From: Actinomucor elegans
Taxonomy: Eukaryota > Mucoromycota > Mucoromycetes > Mucorales > Mucoraceae
Direction of reading: 5' to 3'
NCBI GenBank assembly: GCA_026027325.1
Contig: JAMSLZ010000001.1
Coordinates: 3,038,001-3,102,000, forward strand
Length of the DNA: 64,000 nt
The first letter of the stretch is position 1. Each line of letters starts with the position of its first letter. Under the pieces are notes generated by a model that worked only from the letters and a program-made list of their open reading frames with translations, was not told the origin of the DNA and ran no database searches. A program made the position numbers and the translations under genes. This document shows, in pieces, positions 1 through 10,796 of this stretch.

Positions 1-1
1 T

Positions 2-1864
2 ATTCCCTTTACGTTGCATACTGATCATAAAAGTCTCATTTACTTGCAGACTCAAGAAGTACCTAATGCTTTAATGGCTGGTTGGTATGAGGGTATTTTT
101 GGCTATACGTTCAATACAGTTCACCTGCCTGGATTCAAAAATCTTATTCCTGACGCTCTCTCACGCCTTTATACGGACGAGGATCAACCGATTAATGTTC
201 TGGAGGGGGGTAGTTGTCTCGATATAGTCGCGCTTGGTGATGTTGGTAGCATTTCAAACAAAAAGAAAAGCTTGAAAGATAGTGAAAAGGGATCTATGGC
301 TAAAAGCAAAAAGCAATTTGCTCAACAGTCACGCCCTAGTATTTATAAAAATAATACTTCTCTCTTAGCTTCTTCTTCAACAGTACCAATATTACTTACT
401 GATCAGAGTAATGATACTTGCGCTACTATATCTCCACAACAAACTTCTAATGACGATGAAGACCTGATTCTTCGAACATTAAAGTTTGCTGATTATATTA
501 CACCACCTAAAAATGAACGTGATAATCTCGTATTTAAAGCACACCTTTTAGGACATTATGGTTTACAAAGCATCGAGAACCAATTACACCATGATGGTAT
601 TCACTGGACAAACATGCGAAAAGATATTCAACGAATCTTGGGCGAATGTACTGAATGCAATAGGTTCAACATATCCAAAGTTGGTTATCACCCACCAAAA
701 TCTGTATTGCCTGATCAACCACTTGATCATTGGTGTATGGATTTAGGTACTTTTGATGTCACCTCTTCTCGCGGCAATAACTTTATGTTAGTCATGGTAG
801 ACTATTATTCAAGGTTTACTGTTCTTAGAGCATTACCTGATAAACATAGTACGACTATCGCTGCCGAACTTTTATCTATATTCTCGTTATTTGGCTTTCC
901 AAAGATCTTGAATTCGGATAATGGTGCAGAGTTCACAGCTGATATTGTAGCAAAAATGATTGAGATGAGTGGCATTGATCGAAGACTTTCATTACCATAC
1001 TCTCCTACGGGTAACTCGGTAAACGAAGCATATGTCGGTTTGGCAAAACGTACAATTGTTAAGGAATTACGCGGTAAAGGCGCTGACTGGGATTATTATT
1101 TGAATTATTGTCAATACGCTATGAATTGTAAATACGCACGGTTACATAAGTCTCGTCCTTATACAGTGTTATTCAATAGACAACCAAATGGCTTTGAAGA
1201 CTACTCAAATACTAAACCTGTATTGCAACTAGAAGAAACTGACACGAAAATGATTGATGAAAAATTCAAATTTGTCAATGAAGTCGTTATACCAGCATTG
1301 TCTAAACGCATAAGAGATACGCAAGAACGTGATCACGACAGATTCGTAAAAACGCATAGGATTGTAACTAAGCAGTTTCCTGTTGGAAGTAAAGTTATGA
1401 TTAAGAATGTAACACGATTAAGCAAATTAGATGCGCGTAATCTCGGTCCATTTTATATACATGGAATCACAAAGAACGGTAGCTATATCTTGAAAGATAA
1501 AGCGGGTACTCTCTTATCTAGAGATGTACCTACATCGCATATTATATTCATCTCCTCAGATAATATATCTACTGAAGAATATCAAAAGCTTAAAGAAGAT
1601 CACTTTGAAATACAAGCAGTCATTGATCATTCTGGTTCACCTGGTAATTATTTATACAGAGTCAAATGGAAAGGATATCCAAACGATGAAGATGATACAT
1701 GGGAACCTCCATCACACTTCGATTCAAAGAAACCAATTGAAATATATTGGGGACGTCGCAATGCTGATCATAAGCAATCCTCTTCCAAGAAACGTAAGGC
1801 TCCTATGACAGTCAATACACGTAAGATAGCTACTCGGAACAAACGCAGTAGAAACCAACAATAG
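2..1864 (+). CDS. Ty3/gypsy chromovirus Pol, C-terminal part (RNase H - integrase - chromodomain), 5' partial
   Basis: The reading frame is open from the left window edge, so the protein begins outside. The first visible residues (HTDHKSL) are the end of an RNase H domain. An integrase zinc-binding HHCC module follows at about 541-665 (H..H..CTEC). The integrase core has D in CMDLG (about 736), D in NSDNGAEF (about 917) and E in NSVNEAYVG (about 1025). A chromodomain lies at about 1606-1752 (FEIQAVIDH ... VKWKGY ... TWEP). A basic tail ends at the stop. The closest relative in the window is the complete element at 31052-36289. Its own 3' LTR follows at 2094, after the purine tract GAAGGGGGCAA at 2083-2093. 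No frame disruption is seen. This is a retroelement gene, not a host gene. Confidence 0.93.
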   Translation: MPFTLHTDHKSLIYLQTQEVPNALMAGWYEGIFGYTFNTVHLPGFKNLIPDALSRLYTDEDQPINVLEGGSCLDIVALGDVGSISNKKKSLKDSEKGSMAKSKKQFAQQSRPSIYKNNTSLLASSSTVPILLTDQSNDTCATISPQQTSNDDEDLILRTLKFADYITPPKNERDNLVFKAHLLGHYGLQSIENQLHHDGIHWTNMRKDIQRILGECTECNRFNISKVGYHPPKSVLPDQPLDHWCMDLGTFDVTSSRGNNFMLVMVDYYSRFTVLRALPDKHSTTIAAELLSIFSLFGFPKILNSDNGAEFTADIVAKMIEMSGIDRRLSLPYSPTGNSVNEAYVGLAKRTIVKELRGKGADWDYYLNYCQYAMNCKYARLHKSRPYTVLFNRQPNGFEDYSNTKPVLQLEETDTKMIDEKFKFVNEVVIPALSKRIRDTQERDHDRFVKTHRIVTKQFPVGSKVMIKNVTRLSKLDARNLGPFYIHGITKNGSYILKDKAGTLLSRDVPTSHIIFISSDNISTEEYQKLKEDHFEIQAVIDHSGSPGNYLYRVKWKGYPNDEDDTWEPPSHFDSKKPIEIYWGRRNADHKQSSSKKRKAPMTVNTRKIATRNKRSRNQQ

Positions 1865-2093
1865 ATCATAGACTTTTTATACAGTCTTGTTTGTTATTCT
1901 TCTTTTCCTTCACTTTTATCCTACGGGTTTTTTACATAAGGTTTTTATCGAGGAATAACTACGATCAGTTCATTACAAGGCGAAAGGACACGCACCGAAG
2001 TATGTAACTTCCTATTAACTTATGCACATTATAGACTATACCTAGTAACAATGCAAACACTCTTAGTATAAGCAACTGTCTAGAAGGGGGCAA

Positions 2094-2457
2094 TGTTGTA
2101 AACATGACTTGTTCAGTGTCCGTCACCAATCAGGTCAATGTTCGACAATGCTTATACTCAGCTTGTGCTTTGACAGCTTTGTAACGTCGGTTAAGAGATA
2201 TATATGGAAATCAATGCTTAGTGCAGCTAACCTTCATAAACTATCTATCACCGAATATAAAGTCGTACTAGAATGGATTACTATAAATCCTTGTTAACTC
2301 CATGAGCGCAGTCTTTGACTAACTCAATCGTCTATAATATCAAGTTAAATCCGAACTTCAATTTTGTATAAATAGCTCATCATTTTAATGCTTTAATAAA
2401 TTAATTCGTTTTATCAGTCTGGTTATTTTTACAGTCTTTATTATATTCGATATAACA
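2094..2457 (+). repeat. 3' LTR of the 5'-truncated gypsy element (364-bp family)
   Basis: The LTR begins TGTTGTAAAC and ends ATATAACA, the canonical TG..CA form. It follows the polypurine tract GAAGGGGGCAA directly. A TATA-like TATAAATAG lies at about 2366. Further copies are at 2925-3290 (inverted) and 22610-22977 (solo, with TSD), with decayed copies at 51250-51624 and 55405-55560. The 1865-2093 stretch is untranslated 3' region of the element. Confidence 0.9.
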
Positions 2458-2924
2458 GTGGGAATTTAATCCTTCATTTGTTTAATGCGAATGTGCAAAC
2501 GTCTGGATAAGACAACAAAACTTTTACAGAATACCAATGTTGGCGAAACGAAGACCGAAAATGTGATGCATGCTCTCTGAACCACGCTTTATTTTTTAAT
2601 GTATAATATAATACTAAATCTTAAACCCCTTTCTTCCTTATATCTTCTAAGCTAAGCTAATATATATATAAATTTCATTTTTTTTTGGGAGATTGTGTAA
2701 TGTTTGTAAGGTATGAAATGTATAACTAGAGCAAGTCTTTGATAAACCAAGTAGGCTTCTAGTTTATTGATCATCAGATAGTTTTCTAGCTATGAGTTTT
2801 ACTCTGTATTTATATGTTTTCCCGCTTAGATCATTTGCAATAGCGAATGTGTCTTAGTGGTTAGATTATGTAGGGTATAATTGATCTATGGTCTTGTTCT
2901 CTATATTCATGCCAAGATAACCAT
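2458..2924. other. AT-rich spacer containing an inverted LTR-like fragment (family E)
   Basis: No gene is seen. On the minus strand 2916-2693 matches 38547-38770 closely (CTTGGCATGAATATAGAG to CTTACAAACATTACAC) and contains a TATAAATACAGAG box, so it is probably part of another LTR family. The remainder (2458-2692) is AT-rich and unassigned. Confidence 0.5.
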
Positions 2925-3290
2925 TGTTATATCGAATATAATAAAGACTGTAAAAATAACCAGACTGATAAAACGAATTGATTTATTAAAGCATTAAAAT
3001 GATGAGCTATTTATACAAAATTGAAGTTCGGATTTAACTTGATATTATAGAGACGATTGAGTTAGTCAAAGACTGCGCTCATGGAGTTAACAAGGATTTA
3101 TAGTAATCCATTCTAGTACGACTTTATGTTCGGTGATAGATAGTTTATGAAGGTTAGTTGCACTAAGCATTGATTTCCATATATATCTCTTAACCGACGT
3201 TACAAAGCTGTCAAAGCACAAGCTGAGTATAAGCATTGTCGAACATTGACCTGATTGGTGACGGACACTGAACAAGTCATGTTTACAACA
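2925..3290 (-). repeat. Inverted copy of the 364-bp LTR family
   Basis: Begins TGTTATATCGAAT and ends GTTTACAACA, the reverse complement of the LTR at 2094-2457, nearly identical over its length. The flanks (ACCAT / CAGCC) do not form a target duplication, so this is not a clean solo insertion. It truncates the LINE reverse transcriptase at 3291. Confidence 0.85.
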
Positions 3291-5184
3291 CAGCCCATTA
3301 TCGCCAATAAACCTTCCTTTTATGAATCCTGTTTGTGTTGGTTGAATGATTTGATTAGCTACTTTCGCTATACGAGTGTTTAACACTCTCGTGAAAGTTT
3401 TGACATCACAGTTTATCAACGAGATAGGTCGCCAATTTTTTAATTCAGCTAGATCACCTTTTTTTGGTAGGAGTCGTACTCTAATGTCTTTCCATGATTG
3501 TGGTGTATTGCCTTTTGCTAGCGCGTTATTGTACACTTCAAGAATCAATGGTTGTAAGGCCTCCATGTTGAAGAGTAGCTTTAGATATTGATATCCAAGA
3601 CCATCATTTCCGGGACTACTGTTTTTCGGGCTTCGCGGTACTTGTTCAAGTATCTCCTCCATAGTTATTGGTGCTATGAGATCTTCATTATCTTGTTGTT
3701 TAACAGTTCTATGAAATTGAATGCCCCGTAAGTAACTATCAATCTGGTTTGGTTCTACATGATCTCGGTTGTAAAGCTTTTGATAGTATTGTCTAACTAT
3801 TTCTCGCATTGTAGACGGGTCTGATGTGCGATCGTGTGGTGCTTCTGCTACTATACCAATGTTGGTATGCCCCTCATCCAATCGTTTAACTGTAGTGATA
3901 TATTGCTGAACTGTCCTTCTTTGATGCATGCTTTTCAAAAAACCGGCGGACTTCTCTCCTTTTTCTCTCCATCGAAAGCCTGCCTTTAAAGCATCAATTT
4001 CCGTGAGCTCTTGTTGTAACTGCCCGAGTTGTTGATCTATTGGCCCGATTAATTGTGTACGTAGAGCGATATTCGGTTTGCTTCTCAGAATTCTGTTCCT
4101 CTTCTTTTCCAAGTGTTTAATGGTATTACTCCTCCAATTAACATACTCATAACCGTAACTTCTTATTACCCTTTTCGTTGCAGATTTTATCTGGTCCCAC
4201 TTCTCCTCTGGACTTTGTGTCGAGTTACCTTTAAGGTTAAGAAGAACCTTTGATATTTTATCCATTATTTGATTTTGCAGCATTGTGTGATTAGCATATA
4301 CTGGATTTGCTCTCCATAATCCAGGATCTGTTGGTGATTTACCCACAGAGAATTGGATTTGCAGTATAGAGTGATCTGACCAGTCAGAGTTTAGACGAGT
4401 GATTCGTGTGTCCACTAATTGATTTCGAAATTGCTGTCCGACATATATATAATCGATGACTGAACATACCATTGACTCACCATGAGTCCTTTGGAAGGTT
4501 ATAATTTCGGATAAATCATTCATTATCATGCTATTAAATAAAAGAAAAGCTCTAGTAAATATAACCATTCTGTTGTATTCCACCTACTATTTTGCATCGA
4601 CATAATAGTAAGGAATCAACTGTTCATTTATGTCATACACGGACTCTATCTGATAACCCAATCAGATTAACGAGGCCTGCATAAATACAAGCGATGTGTC
4701 ATCCTTAGAACTATTAGCCAATAATCCTTACAAGAAACACGCGGCATCATACTATCGAGTAGTATCGAGTGTATCTCAAGATAAGACCTGAACATCGAAT
4801 AACGCGTGGGTTATACAATTACAACAATGCGTGGTTGAAAGGCTTATTAGTGGCTGCTGGGATTGGACTCCGTTGTACGGCCATGCGTGCTGATAGATAT
4901 TGAATGCTACACTATTAAGCTCTGATGAAATGTATATAAAGAAGACTTGATTTTGAATTGTGAATAAAACATTAGAATAACTTTTACAATCAGGATAGCT
5001 GATTCCATTTACTGTCTATTCTTTTATTATTGTATTTTAAATTATATCCTTCGTCTTTAGCACCGGATATAACACATTCTTTGGAAGTCGCTCGAGTCAG
5101 CAGATGAGGTCTGAGATTTGAATAATTGAAATCGCCAGCTATTATCAAACGGTCAAACGAAATTTGATCTTGCATACTATATAA
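3291..5184 (-). pseudogene. LINE (non-LTR retrotransposon) ORF2 fragment: endonuclease to reverse transcriptase, broken
   Basis: Read on the minus strand. An AP-endonuclease-type motif (LIIAGDFNYS) lies at about 5116-5155. More endonuclease follows (SVIDYIYVG, about 4440-4462; SDWSDHSIL). Then comes the start of a reverse transcriptase with LLPKKGD, NWRPISLINCDVK (about 3395-3435) and TQTGFIKGRFIGDN. The gene is cut three ways: its 5' part ends at the terminal repeat of the AT-rich element at 5185; a solo LTR with TSD CATTC splits it at 4571-5074; and the RT is lost at 3290 where an inverted LTR abuts. Removing the solo LTR and one TSD still leaves a frame change between the two endonuclease parts, so it was decayed as well as interrupted. 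Confidence 0.85.
4571..5074 (+). repeat. Solo LTR, 504-bp gypsy family, TSD CATTC
   Basis: TGTTGTATTCC...GGATATAACA, 504 bp, matches both LTRs of the complete element at 30503-37006. It is flanked by perfect 5-bp duplications CATTC (4566-4570 and 5075-5079), so it is a solo LTR left by LTR-LTR recombination after insertion into the LINE. Confidence 0.95.
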
Positions 5185-5404
5185 GATAAACATTTACAAC
5201 TACTTAATATTTTTAACTTTCCTAAAGAATCAAGGCATAAATATAATGTTGCCTTTTTATCCATAAATAAAATGTTGGTTACTTGTTCTATTTTAGAATA
5301 AAATTTATTTATATTATTATTTGTATTCAAAAAAATCTATTATTTCCTAATTTTTTATATATTGTACTATTTTGAACATATTTCTGTAATACTAAATGTT
5401 CTTC
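5185..5404 (-). repeat. Terminal direct repeat, 3' copy of element copy 1
   Basis: 220 bp matching 7467-7687 in the same orientation with about two differences (one substitution and one base less in a T-run). On the minus strand it starts GAAGAACATTTAG and ends AATGTTTATC. Confidence 0.93.
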
Positions 5405-5415
5405 TTATTAATTGA

Positions 5416-6852
5416 TTAATTATTTTCTATTGATTTCCAATAATTCAAAATAGTATCATGTGATGTAAAATCTTTTTCTTTTACCCATGAATTATGTTCT
5501 TTACCATACTTTTTCCATTTTACAAAATATTCATATAAGTTCTTTACTTTTTTGTGTTTAATTATATATTGTATTTCATATATATTTTGATCATTATTAC
5601 TAGTGATATCTTCCTCCATTTGATCCATAATATCTATATTCACTTCATTTATATTTAAATTATTTAAAAATTGATTTTGTAATGATTTTATATCAACGAT
5701 ATTTTCTATTTTATATTGTGTTTTTAATGTTACTTCTTTATTCATTTCAATATTATTTTTATAATAATAATCAAAATTATCATTTAGCCATTTGTTGTAA
5801 TGGGCATTTTCTTCAATTCCAAATAACTCTGTAAAATATTTTATGTTCAGTAATACTATTGCTAATTTTAGCTGTATATTATATGTCTTATTATCTGTTA
5901 TTCTAATCTTATTTTGTCCACTAAATCTTTTAAAAATACTACCTAATTCTGCAAAATATTTTTCTATTTTTGACCTTAATCCACCTAATTCTTCATTGAA
6001 TTTTTTTTCATCTATGGTTAATTCAACTCCTTTATCTTTTTTTATAGGATAGCAAAAATTTTTCAAGGATATATTAAATCCAATATTACTAAATTTTTCT
6101 ATAAATTCTTTTACTGTGTTTTCATATAATCCATCAAAACATATACAATCTATTTCATTATAAAACTTATTGATATTTATGTCTAAAAGCATTTTATCAT
6201 CAGTATTATTTCTACAAGGTAAGGAATCAGATATATAAACACATATTCTATTAATATCTATAATAAATTGTGTATTTAATCCATTTCTTTTTAATTTATA
6301 CGAGAATAACTCTTTTTTATCTAGATTAATATCTTGATATGTTATACGATTATGGTGACCATCAATTAGTAATGTTACATTATCTAACATCATTGGATTA
6401 AATTTCTTAGCACAAAGTAATCTCAATGTATGTGTAGAAAAACATTTTTCTAATTTATTATTTATCCATTTTTCCAATAAATCATAATTATTTATATATA
6501 ATGATTGATATAATTTATAAAAACTAGTAGATGGAATATACATTTCCATTTCATTTATAGATTTTCCATTTAATAAATGTTCTAATAATATCAATACTTT
6601 ATCTGCTGTTATATATGGACCTGGTAGTTTTATATTGTTACATAAATCTGTCAAAAATACAAATGGAGCAATACTTCCTAATTTAATATATATATTTTTT
6701 TTAATTCTATCAATATTTGGTATACTCGTTATTTTAGATCTATGATATTTCAATTCAACTTTATATATATATTCATTTTTCATAAATTTCCAATACCTAT
6801 TGTAAATATTTCTGTATTCATTTTCAATTAATAAGTCTATATGAGTGTTCAT
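5416..6852 (-). CDS. DDE transposase (DDE_Tnp_4/Harbinger-like) with C-terminal chromodomain
   Basis: 478 aa from the first ATG (6852); the frame is open upstream to 6894 but only from TTG. A candidate RNase H-fold triad is visible: D164 in LLIDGHH, D240 in CICFDGLYENT and E297 in LRSKIEKYF. This spacing and order resembles the DDE_Tnp_4 (PIF/Harbinger) superfamily. A typical chromodomain occupies about 425-475 (YEIQYIIKH, YFVKWKKYG, SW, ILNYW). Chromodomains bind methylated histone tails and steer chromovirus integrases to heterochromatin, so targeted insertion is likely (inference). AAAATTGA lies at 6891-6898, 39 bp upstream of the ATG. This copy is intact; the partner copy at 17551 has a one-base deletion. 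Family assignment is by motif reading only. Confidence 0.8.
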   Translation of the reverse strand: MNTHIDLLIENEYRNIYNRYWKFMKNEYIYKVELKYHRSKITSIPNIDRIKKNIYIKLGSIAPFVFLTDLCNNIKLPGPYITADKVLILLEHLLNGKSINEMEMYIPSTSFYKLYQSLYINNYDLLEKWINNKLEKCFSTHTLRLLCAKKFNPMMLDNVTLLIDGHHNRITYQDINLDKKELFSYKLKRNGLNTQFIIDINRICVYISDSLPCRNNTDDKMLLDININKFYNEIDCICFDGLYENTVKEFIEKFSNIGFNISLKNFCYPIKKDKGVELTIDEKKFNEELGGLRSKIEKYFAELGSIFKRFSGQNKIRITDNKTYNIQLKLAIVLLNIKYFTELFGIEENAHYNKWLNDNFDYYYKNNIEMNKEVTLKTQYKIENIVDIKSLQNQFLNNLNINEVNIDIMDQMEEDITSNNDQNIYEIQYIIKHKKVKNLYEYFVKWKKYGKEHNSWVKEKDFTSHDTILNYWKSIENN

Positions 6853-6890
6853 AAACAAATAAAATGATGTATTTTTATATAAAGAGAAAT

Positions 6891-6898
6891 TCAATTTT
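6891..6898 (-). promoter_or_regulatory. AAAATTGA early-promoter-like motif upstream of the DDE-chromodomain gene
   Basis: AAAATTGA on the minus strand, 39 bp before the ATG at 6852 and followed by a TATATAAA-type stretch. A second copy (6943-6950) lies 52 bp upstream and overlaps the stop of the preceding gene, part of a 29-bp tandem duplication. Confidence 0.55.
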
Positions 6899-6942
6899 TA
6901 ATATTTTCTATATTTAATAAACTTTTATTTATATATGAAAAT

Positions 6943-7311
6943 TCAATTTTTAATATTTTCTATATTTTCCAAGAACTTATGATTTCTTTTTGCATAATCT
7001 AACCATGATTTAAAATTATAAATTTCTTTAATACTAACATATCCTTTTCTTAAACACCAGGATTTGAAATATTCATTTCTAACTTTTTCGTTATCATCTA
7101 AAATTGTTTTTATCACTAAATTGGCATGGATATTTGTATTGTTTTCACCAACATCATAGAAAGGACCACTATATAAAATTTTATCAATATTTTTTATATT
7201 TCCAACCCATTGCAGTATTTTCTTGTTTAATATTTCGGATGATTTATTCTTGACATCTTTTTTTTCAGGATTTAGAGTTAAAACCACAGCATAATAATAG
7301 ATTTTTTCCAT
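6943..7311 (-). CDS. Putative HUH/Rep-like endonuclease, minimal (122 aa)
   Basis: From the ATG at 7311; an upstream TTG frame to 7350 would overlap the preceding ORF. Motif order resembles the nuclease domain of rolling-circle Rep proteins. A first strand YAVVLTLNP (7-15) resembles motif I. A GENNTNIHANLVI segment with H62 resembles motif II, although only one His is present. A C-terminal helix WLDYAKRN with Y106, K108 and R109 resembles motif III (Y..K). No helicase domain is present, and 122 aa is the size of a bare HUH domain. The 3' end runs into a repeated AAAATTGA. An identical copy is at 17092-17460. The fold assignment is an inference; a divergent unknown protein remains possible. 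Confidence 0.5.
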   Translation of the reverse strand: MEKIYYYAVVLTLNPEKKDVKNKSSEILNKKILQWVGNIKNIDKILYSGPFYDVGENNTNIHANLVIKTILDDNEKVRNEYFKSWCLRKGYVSIKEIYNFKSWLDYAKRNHKFLENIENIKN

Positions 7312-7333
7312 TAAATATAATATTGATGTTATT

Positions 7334-7546
7334 TTAAAAATAATTCTCAAATATTATAGATACTTTTATATTTTCCAAAATATCATGCCAAGAATTAGAT
7401 GCCAAGGAAGTTGTTTTTAGATTTCTCAATGTGATTAAACGCAATGGAAGTCTAAAAATAGGACAAGATAAACATTTACAACTACTTAATATTTTTAACT
7501 TTCCTAAAAAATCAAGGCATAAATATAATGTTGCCTTTTTATCCAT
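7334..7546 (-). CDS. Small hypothetical protein of the direct-repeat element (70 aa)
   Basis: Starts at the first ATG (7546) inside the terminal direct repeat and continues into unique sequence, so the 3' repeat carries only its first half. Residues include MDKKATLYLCLDF and a CKCLSCP cysteine cluster; otherwise leucine-rich and basic. No family is recognised. It is the first of three same-strand genes and ends 23 bp before the HUH-like gene's ATG. The MITE at 25554-25786 holds a related short stretch on its minus strand. Confidence 0.5.
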   Translation of the reverse strand: MDKKATLYLCLDFLGKLKILSSCKCLSCPIFRLPLRLITLRNLKTTSLASNSWHDILENIKVSIIFENYF

Positions 7547-7687
7547 AAATAAAATGTTGGTTACTTGTTCTATTTTAGAATAAAATTTATTTATATTATT
7601 ATTTGTATTCAAAAAAATCTATTATTTCCTAATTTTTTTATATATTGTACTATTTTGAACATATTTCTGTAATACTAAATGTTCTTC
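7467..7687 (-). repeat. Terminal direct repeat, 5' copy of element copy 1
   Basis: 221 bp, same orientation as 5185-5404. It contains the presumed promoter and the first codons of the 70-aa ORF. Outer flank on the minus strand is the gypsy integrase ...TCTGATAAT. Confidence 0.93.
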
Positions 7688-10600
7688 ATTATCAGATTGA
7701 CAAATACGTGGAACACCAAAATCACCATAGACTTTAACCAACTCTTTTGCAACAGTATCGGATTGTTTGTTCTTCAGAGGTCTGAGAATAACGAATTTGG
7801 AACAAATATCTGTTATAACCAACATGTAAACATATCCTTCTTCAGTTACATCAAAAGGTCCAGCTAAGTCAATAGCAATATGGTCAAATGGCCGATGAGC
7901 TACTACATTAGATAACGGGTGATAACCTCTTTTACTAATGTTGTGCTTCTGGCATTCAATACATGAACTAACAATGTCTTTAGCTTCTGCGTAGATATTC
8001 GTCCAATGGAGACCTTGTGAATGCAAATCTCGAACAATTGCTTGCGATCCAAAGTGACCAAGGGAATGCGATTCTCTTAATAGTGCATCTCTCTCTTCTT
8101 CAGGAGGAGTCATATACCCAGTCAGTTCATCTCTAGTTTCCACGAGTTTAGTTGCAAGTACGTTAATAGATTTATCTTGGCTAAATCGCTTCTTCCTTAT
8201 AGTGAATCTGTTTTTAGGGTTTCGTTTGATCTTCGGCGCATCAATATCCTCCACCAGTTTGTGTTCATCTTCTAAAGGTGGATACAAACGGCTCAAGATA
8301 TCAGGTAATTTGTTCAAGATACCGGGGATATGCACGACATCGAAGTCAAAATCCAATAATGTTTCGATCCATCCAGTCATCATAGGATTGGCAATCTTTT
8401 GCGTGTGTAAGTATACCAGTGCTTTGTGATCTGTAAAAACAGTAAACTTATTGCCCCAGATATACTTTCGAAATTTTAATAGTGCTAATACGACTGCATA
8501 TAATTCTCGTTTAGTCGTGCTCCAGCGACGCTGTGAAGGTGACAAAGAACTAGATACAAAACCAACATAAAAGTCTTGACCAACATCATTCTTCTGAAAC
8601 AACACTGCTGCGACACCATAGAGCGATGCATCAGTAGCCACATAAAATTTCTTTGACAAATCAGGATAATGCAGCATCATTTTTGATTGCAGAATCTCTT
8701 TTATTGCATTAAAGCTTTGGGTATGTCTGTTGGTCCACAACTCTTCGACATTCTCAGCGTTTACTAAACTGGTAAGTGGTTCTGCTACTCTGGAAATCAT
8801 CGGGATGAATTCTCTCAGGTAGTTTACCAACCCCATAAACTGCTGGATGTGCTTCTTACTTTTATTAGGAAGTGGCCATTTTGCAACATTGGTAAGCTTT
8901 GATTGATCAACACGAACTCCTGAAGCGTCCACTACAAATCCCAACATACGAACTGAATGTTGAAACCATGAACACTTGGATTCTTTCAGGATTAAATTCG
9001 CGGAATTTAATCTCTCAATCACAAATTTTACATCTCTCGCATGCTGTTCGATACTTTCACTGGCAACAATGCAGTCATCCACGAAGTTCTGAACGCAATC
9101 AACGCCTTCAAACAAGGTCGCCATGACCTTTTGAAACTGTGAGGTTAACATTTTCACTCCAAAGCACGCTTTTTGAAAAGAAAAGCCATTGCCATTATAA
9201 GTGAACGATAACTTATGTACATCCTCAGGTGCCACTTTGAAGCGATGATATGCATTCGACAAATCCAAAGTTGTAAACACCTTTTTTCCGGCCAAGTTAT
9301 CAAAGATATCTTTAACCAGAGGGACGGGGAAGTTAAATGTTGGAGGTAAAATTTGATTCAATGATCTTACATCTAAACACGCTCTATGACTAACAATCTC
9401 GCCATCTTTGTTGCGTTTAGGAACAAGTAGTAATGGACTGTTAAAAGACGTATTCACTCGAGATCTAATGATAGTGCCTGTTTCTAGCCATTCTTTGATC
9501 TGTTTATCAAGAACTGGTCTCAGTGCATAAGGAATGGGATATTGACGTCTATACGCCGTTGCACCTTCCTTGGTTGGTAAATGTACAATTGATTCAGGTA
9601 GTGGGCAAGAAGATGTCATAGGTATACTCTGATTGATCTCTAATGACTCTTTAATGATACTCATAAACTCTGCTCTTTGCTCAGGCGTACCAGCTGGCGA
9701 ATTATCAGGTTCATGTTTCTTTTCTGATTCAATGTTCAAGTTATCAAAAATGGCTTTATCGCTCAAGGCAGCATCAGAATGTGCATGATCGTCTTTTATA
9801 CGAAAAGCCACTCCAGTCAAGCCAATATTCATCTTGGGAAGAATATCTGTGCCAAGTAGGATATCAAACTCGAAACCTTGGTTAAAGTTCATAACTTCAA
9901 ATGAATGTTTGAACTTAATGCCATTAGCGTACTTTATTTCCAAAGGAACGGTAATACCAATTCTCTTTGCAGAATTCTCATGCGATAAGAAATTGTAGGA
10001 ACCAGATAACTTATATATTTTATTTATATGTAGTTTATTCTTTAATGAAGATAAACTGATGAAGCTACAACTACTTCCGGTGTCCACCTGCCCTAGAAGC
10101 CGCTCTGATTCTACAATCAATGGTGTACATAAATTAAATGCGTCATTAGCTTTAAACTTGTCACTCTTATTCTTATTAAGATACTTACAGTCATAACTCG
10201 CGTTCTCAAGCTCGGAACTGGTCATGTCAATATCTTCCTGGACTTGTTCTTCAATGGACTTCTCATTACTTGGAGCCCTCGAGACAGCCAACACCGTGTT
10301 GCTTTTCTCAGCACACTTATGACCAGGATGCCATGGTGTCTGGTGGCATTTCCAACACTCTCTTTCCTTGGTCTTCTTGTCAGCGGATGGTCTATCCCCT
10401 CGCTTCTTAACCGTGTAGCAATCCTTCGTATCATGAGTTCCGTTCTTGCCGTGTTGCACGCAGAAATAGGACTTGAATACTTTATTGTTGCTATGAGCGG
10501 TGCGATGCATAGCATGCCCTTGCTTGGTATCCTTGGCCTTGTCTCTTCTGTAGCTTCTCTCGTGTTGCTGCTCTCTTGGCGCACCGGGAAACAAAGAAAC

Positions 10601-10704
10601 TGCTTCATAATAGGTGGAATGGTCATCTCCAAGGATATCACGCCCAACTTGCGTAATCTGATCAACTGTATACTTCTCTGCAGCAGTGCCTGACAATCCA
10701 GCTC
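7688..10704 (-). pseudogene. Ty3/gypsy gag-pol, C-terminal gag to integrase, truncated (gypsy B)
   Basis: Continuous frame on the minus strand. Order: end of Gag with a Cys/His knuckle (CWKCHQTPWHPGHKC, about 10309-10358); aspartic protease (VDTGSS, about 10085); reverse transcriptase with FVDD (about 9075-9085); RNase H (ATDASLYG, about 8630); integrase zinc module (about 8065-7950); and integrase core up to the second Asp (CQSDN), where the direct-repeat element starts at 7687. The integrase end, chromodomain and 3' LTR are missing. Upstream it joins 12255-12419 and then 14503-15203 once two Merlin insertions are removed; reading frame is preserved across both. Its 5' LTR is at 15229-15729. 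The apparent start at 10696 is a TTG inside the protein, not a real start. Confidence 0.92.
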
Positions 10705-10766
10705 GGAGGTATCCAAAGATAATGTACAGAATTAAGTTTTAAACTCAGTTAATTAAATTTTTTAAA

Positions 10767-10774
10767 AAAATTGA
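10767..10774 (+). promoter_or_regulatory. AAAATTGA motif upstream of Merlin 1 transposase
   Basis: AAAATTGA followed by an AT-only tract, 22 bp before the ATG at 10797. Confidence 0.55.
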
Positions 10775-10796
10775 ATTTTTTTTATAATAAAAATAA

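Larger units (their letters stand above)
5185..7687 (-). mobile_element. AT-rich element with terminal direct repeats, HUH-like and DDE-chromodomain genes (copy 1)
   Basis: A 2503-bp unit, nearly identical to 16716-19218 in the opposite orientation. It carries three minus-strand genes (70 aa, 122 aa, 478 aa) with almost no spacer. The ends are 220-221-bp direct repeats, not inverted repeats or TG..CA LTRs. Its 5' end interrupts a gypsy integrase (at the SDN motif) and its 3' end abuts a LINE endonuclease, so the two flanks belong to different elements and no target duplication is seen. A deletion or recombination has probably used this copy as a breakpoint. Coding capacity is intact in this copy. 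Base composition is far more AT-rich than the gypsy elements around it. Confidence 0.85.

Noticed and set aside
2109..2297. 62-aa frames repeated at 2109-2297, 22625-22813 and in the tail of the LINE frame
   Set aside because: They lie wholly inside the 364-family LTR and recur only because the LTR recurs.
5185..7687. LTR retrotransposon interpretation of the direct-repeat element
   Set aside because: Repeats lack TG..CA ends, polypurine tract and primer site, and the genes encode no reverse transcriptase.
10222..10716. 165-codon minus-strand frame and an overlapping plus-strand frame at 10244-10693
   Set aside because: Both overlap the genuine gypsy gag-pol frame, which has the zinc knuckle and protease motifs; these are alternative-frame shadows.
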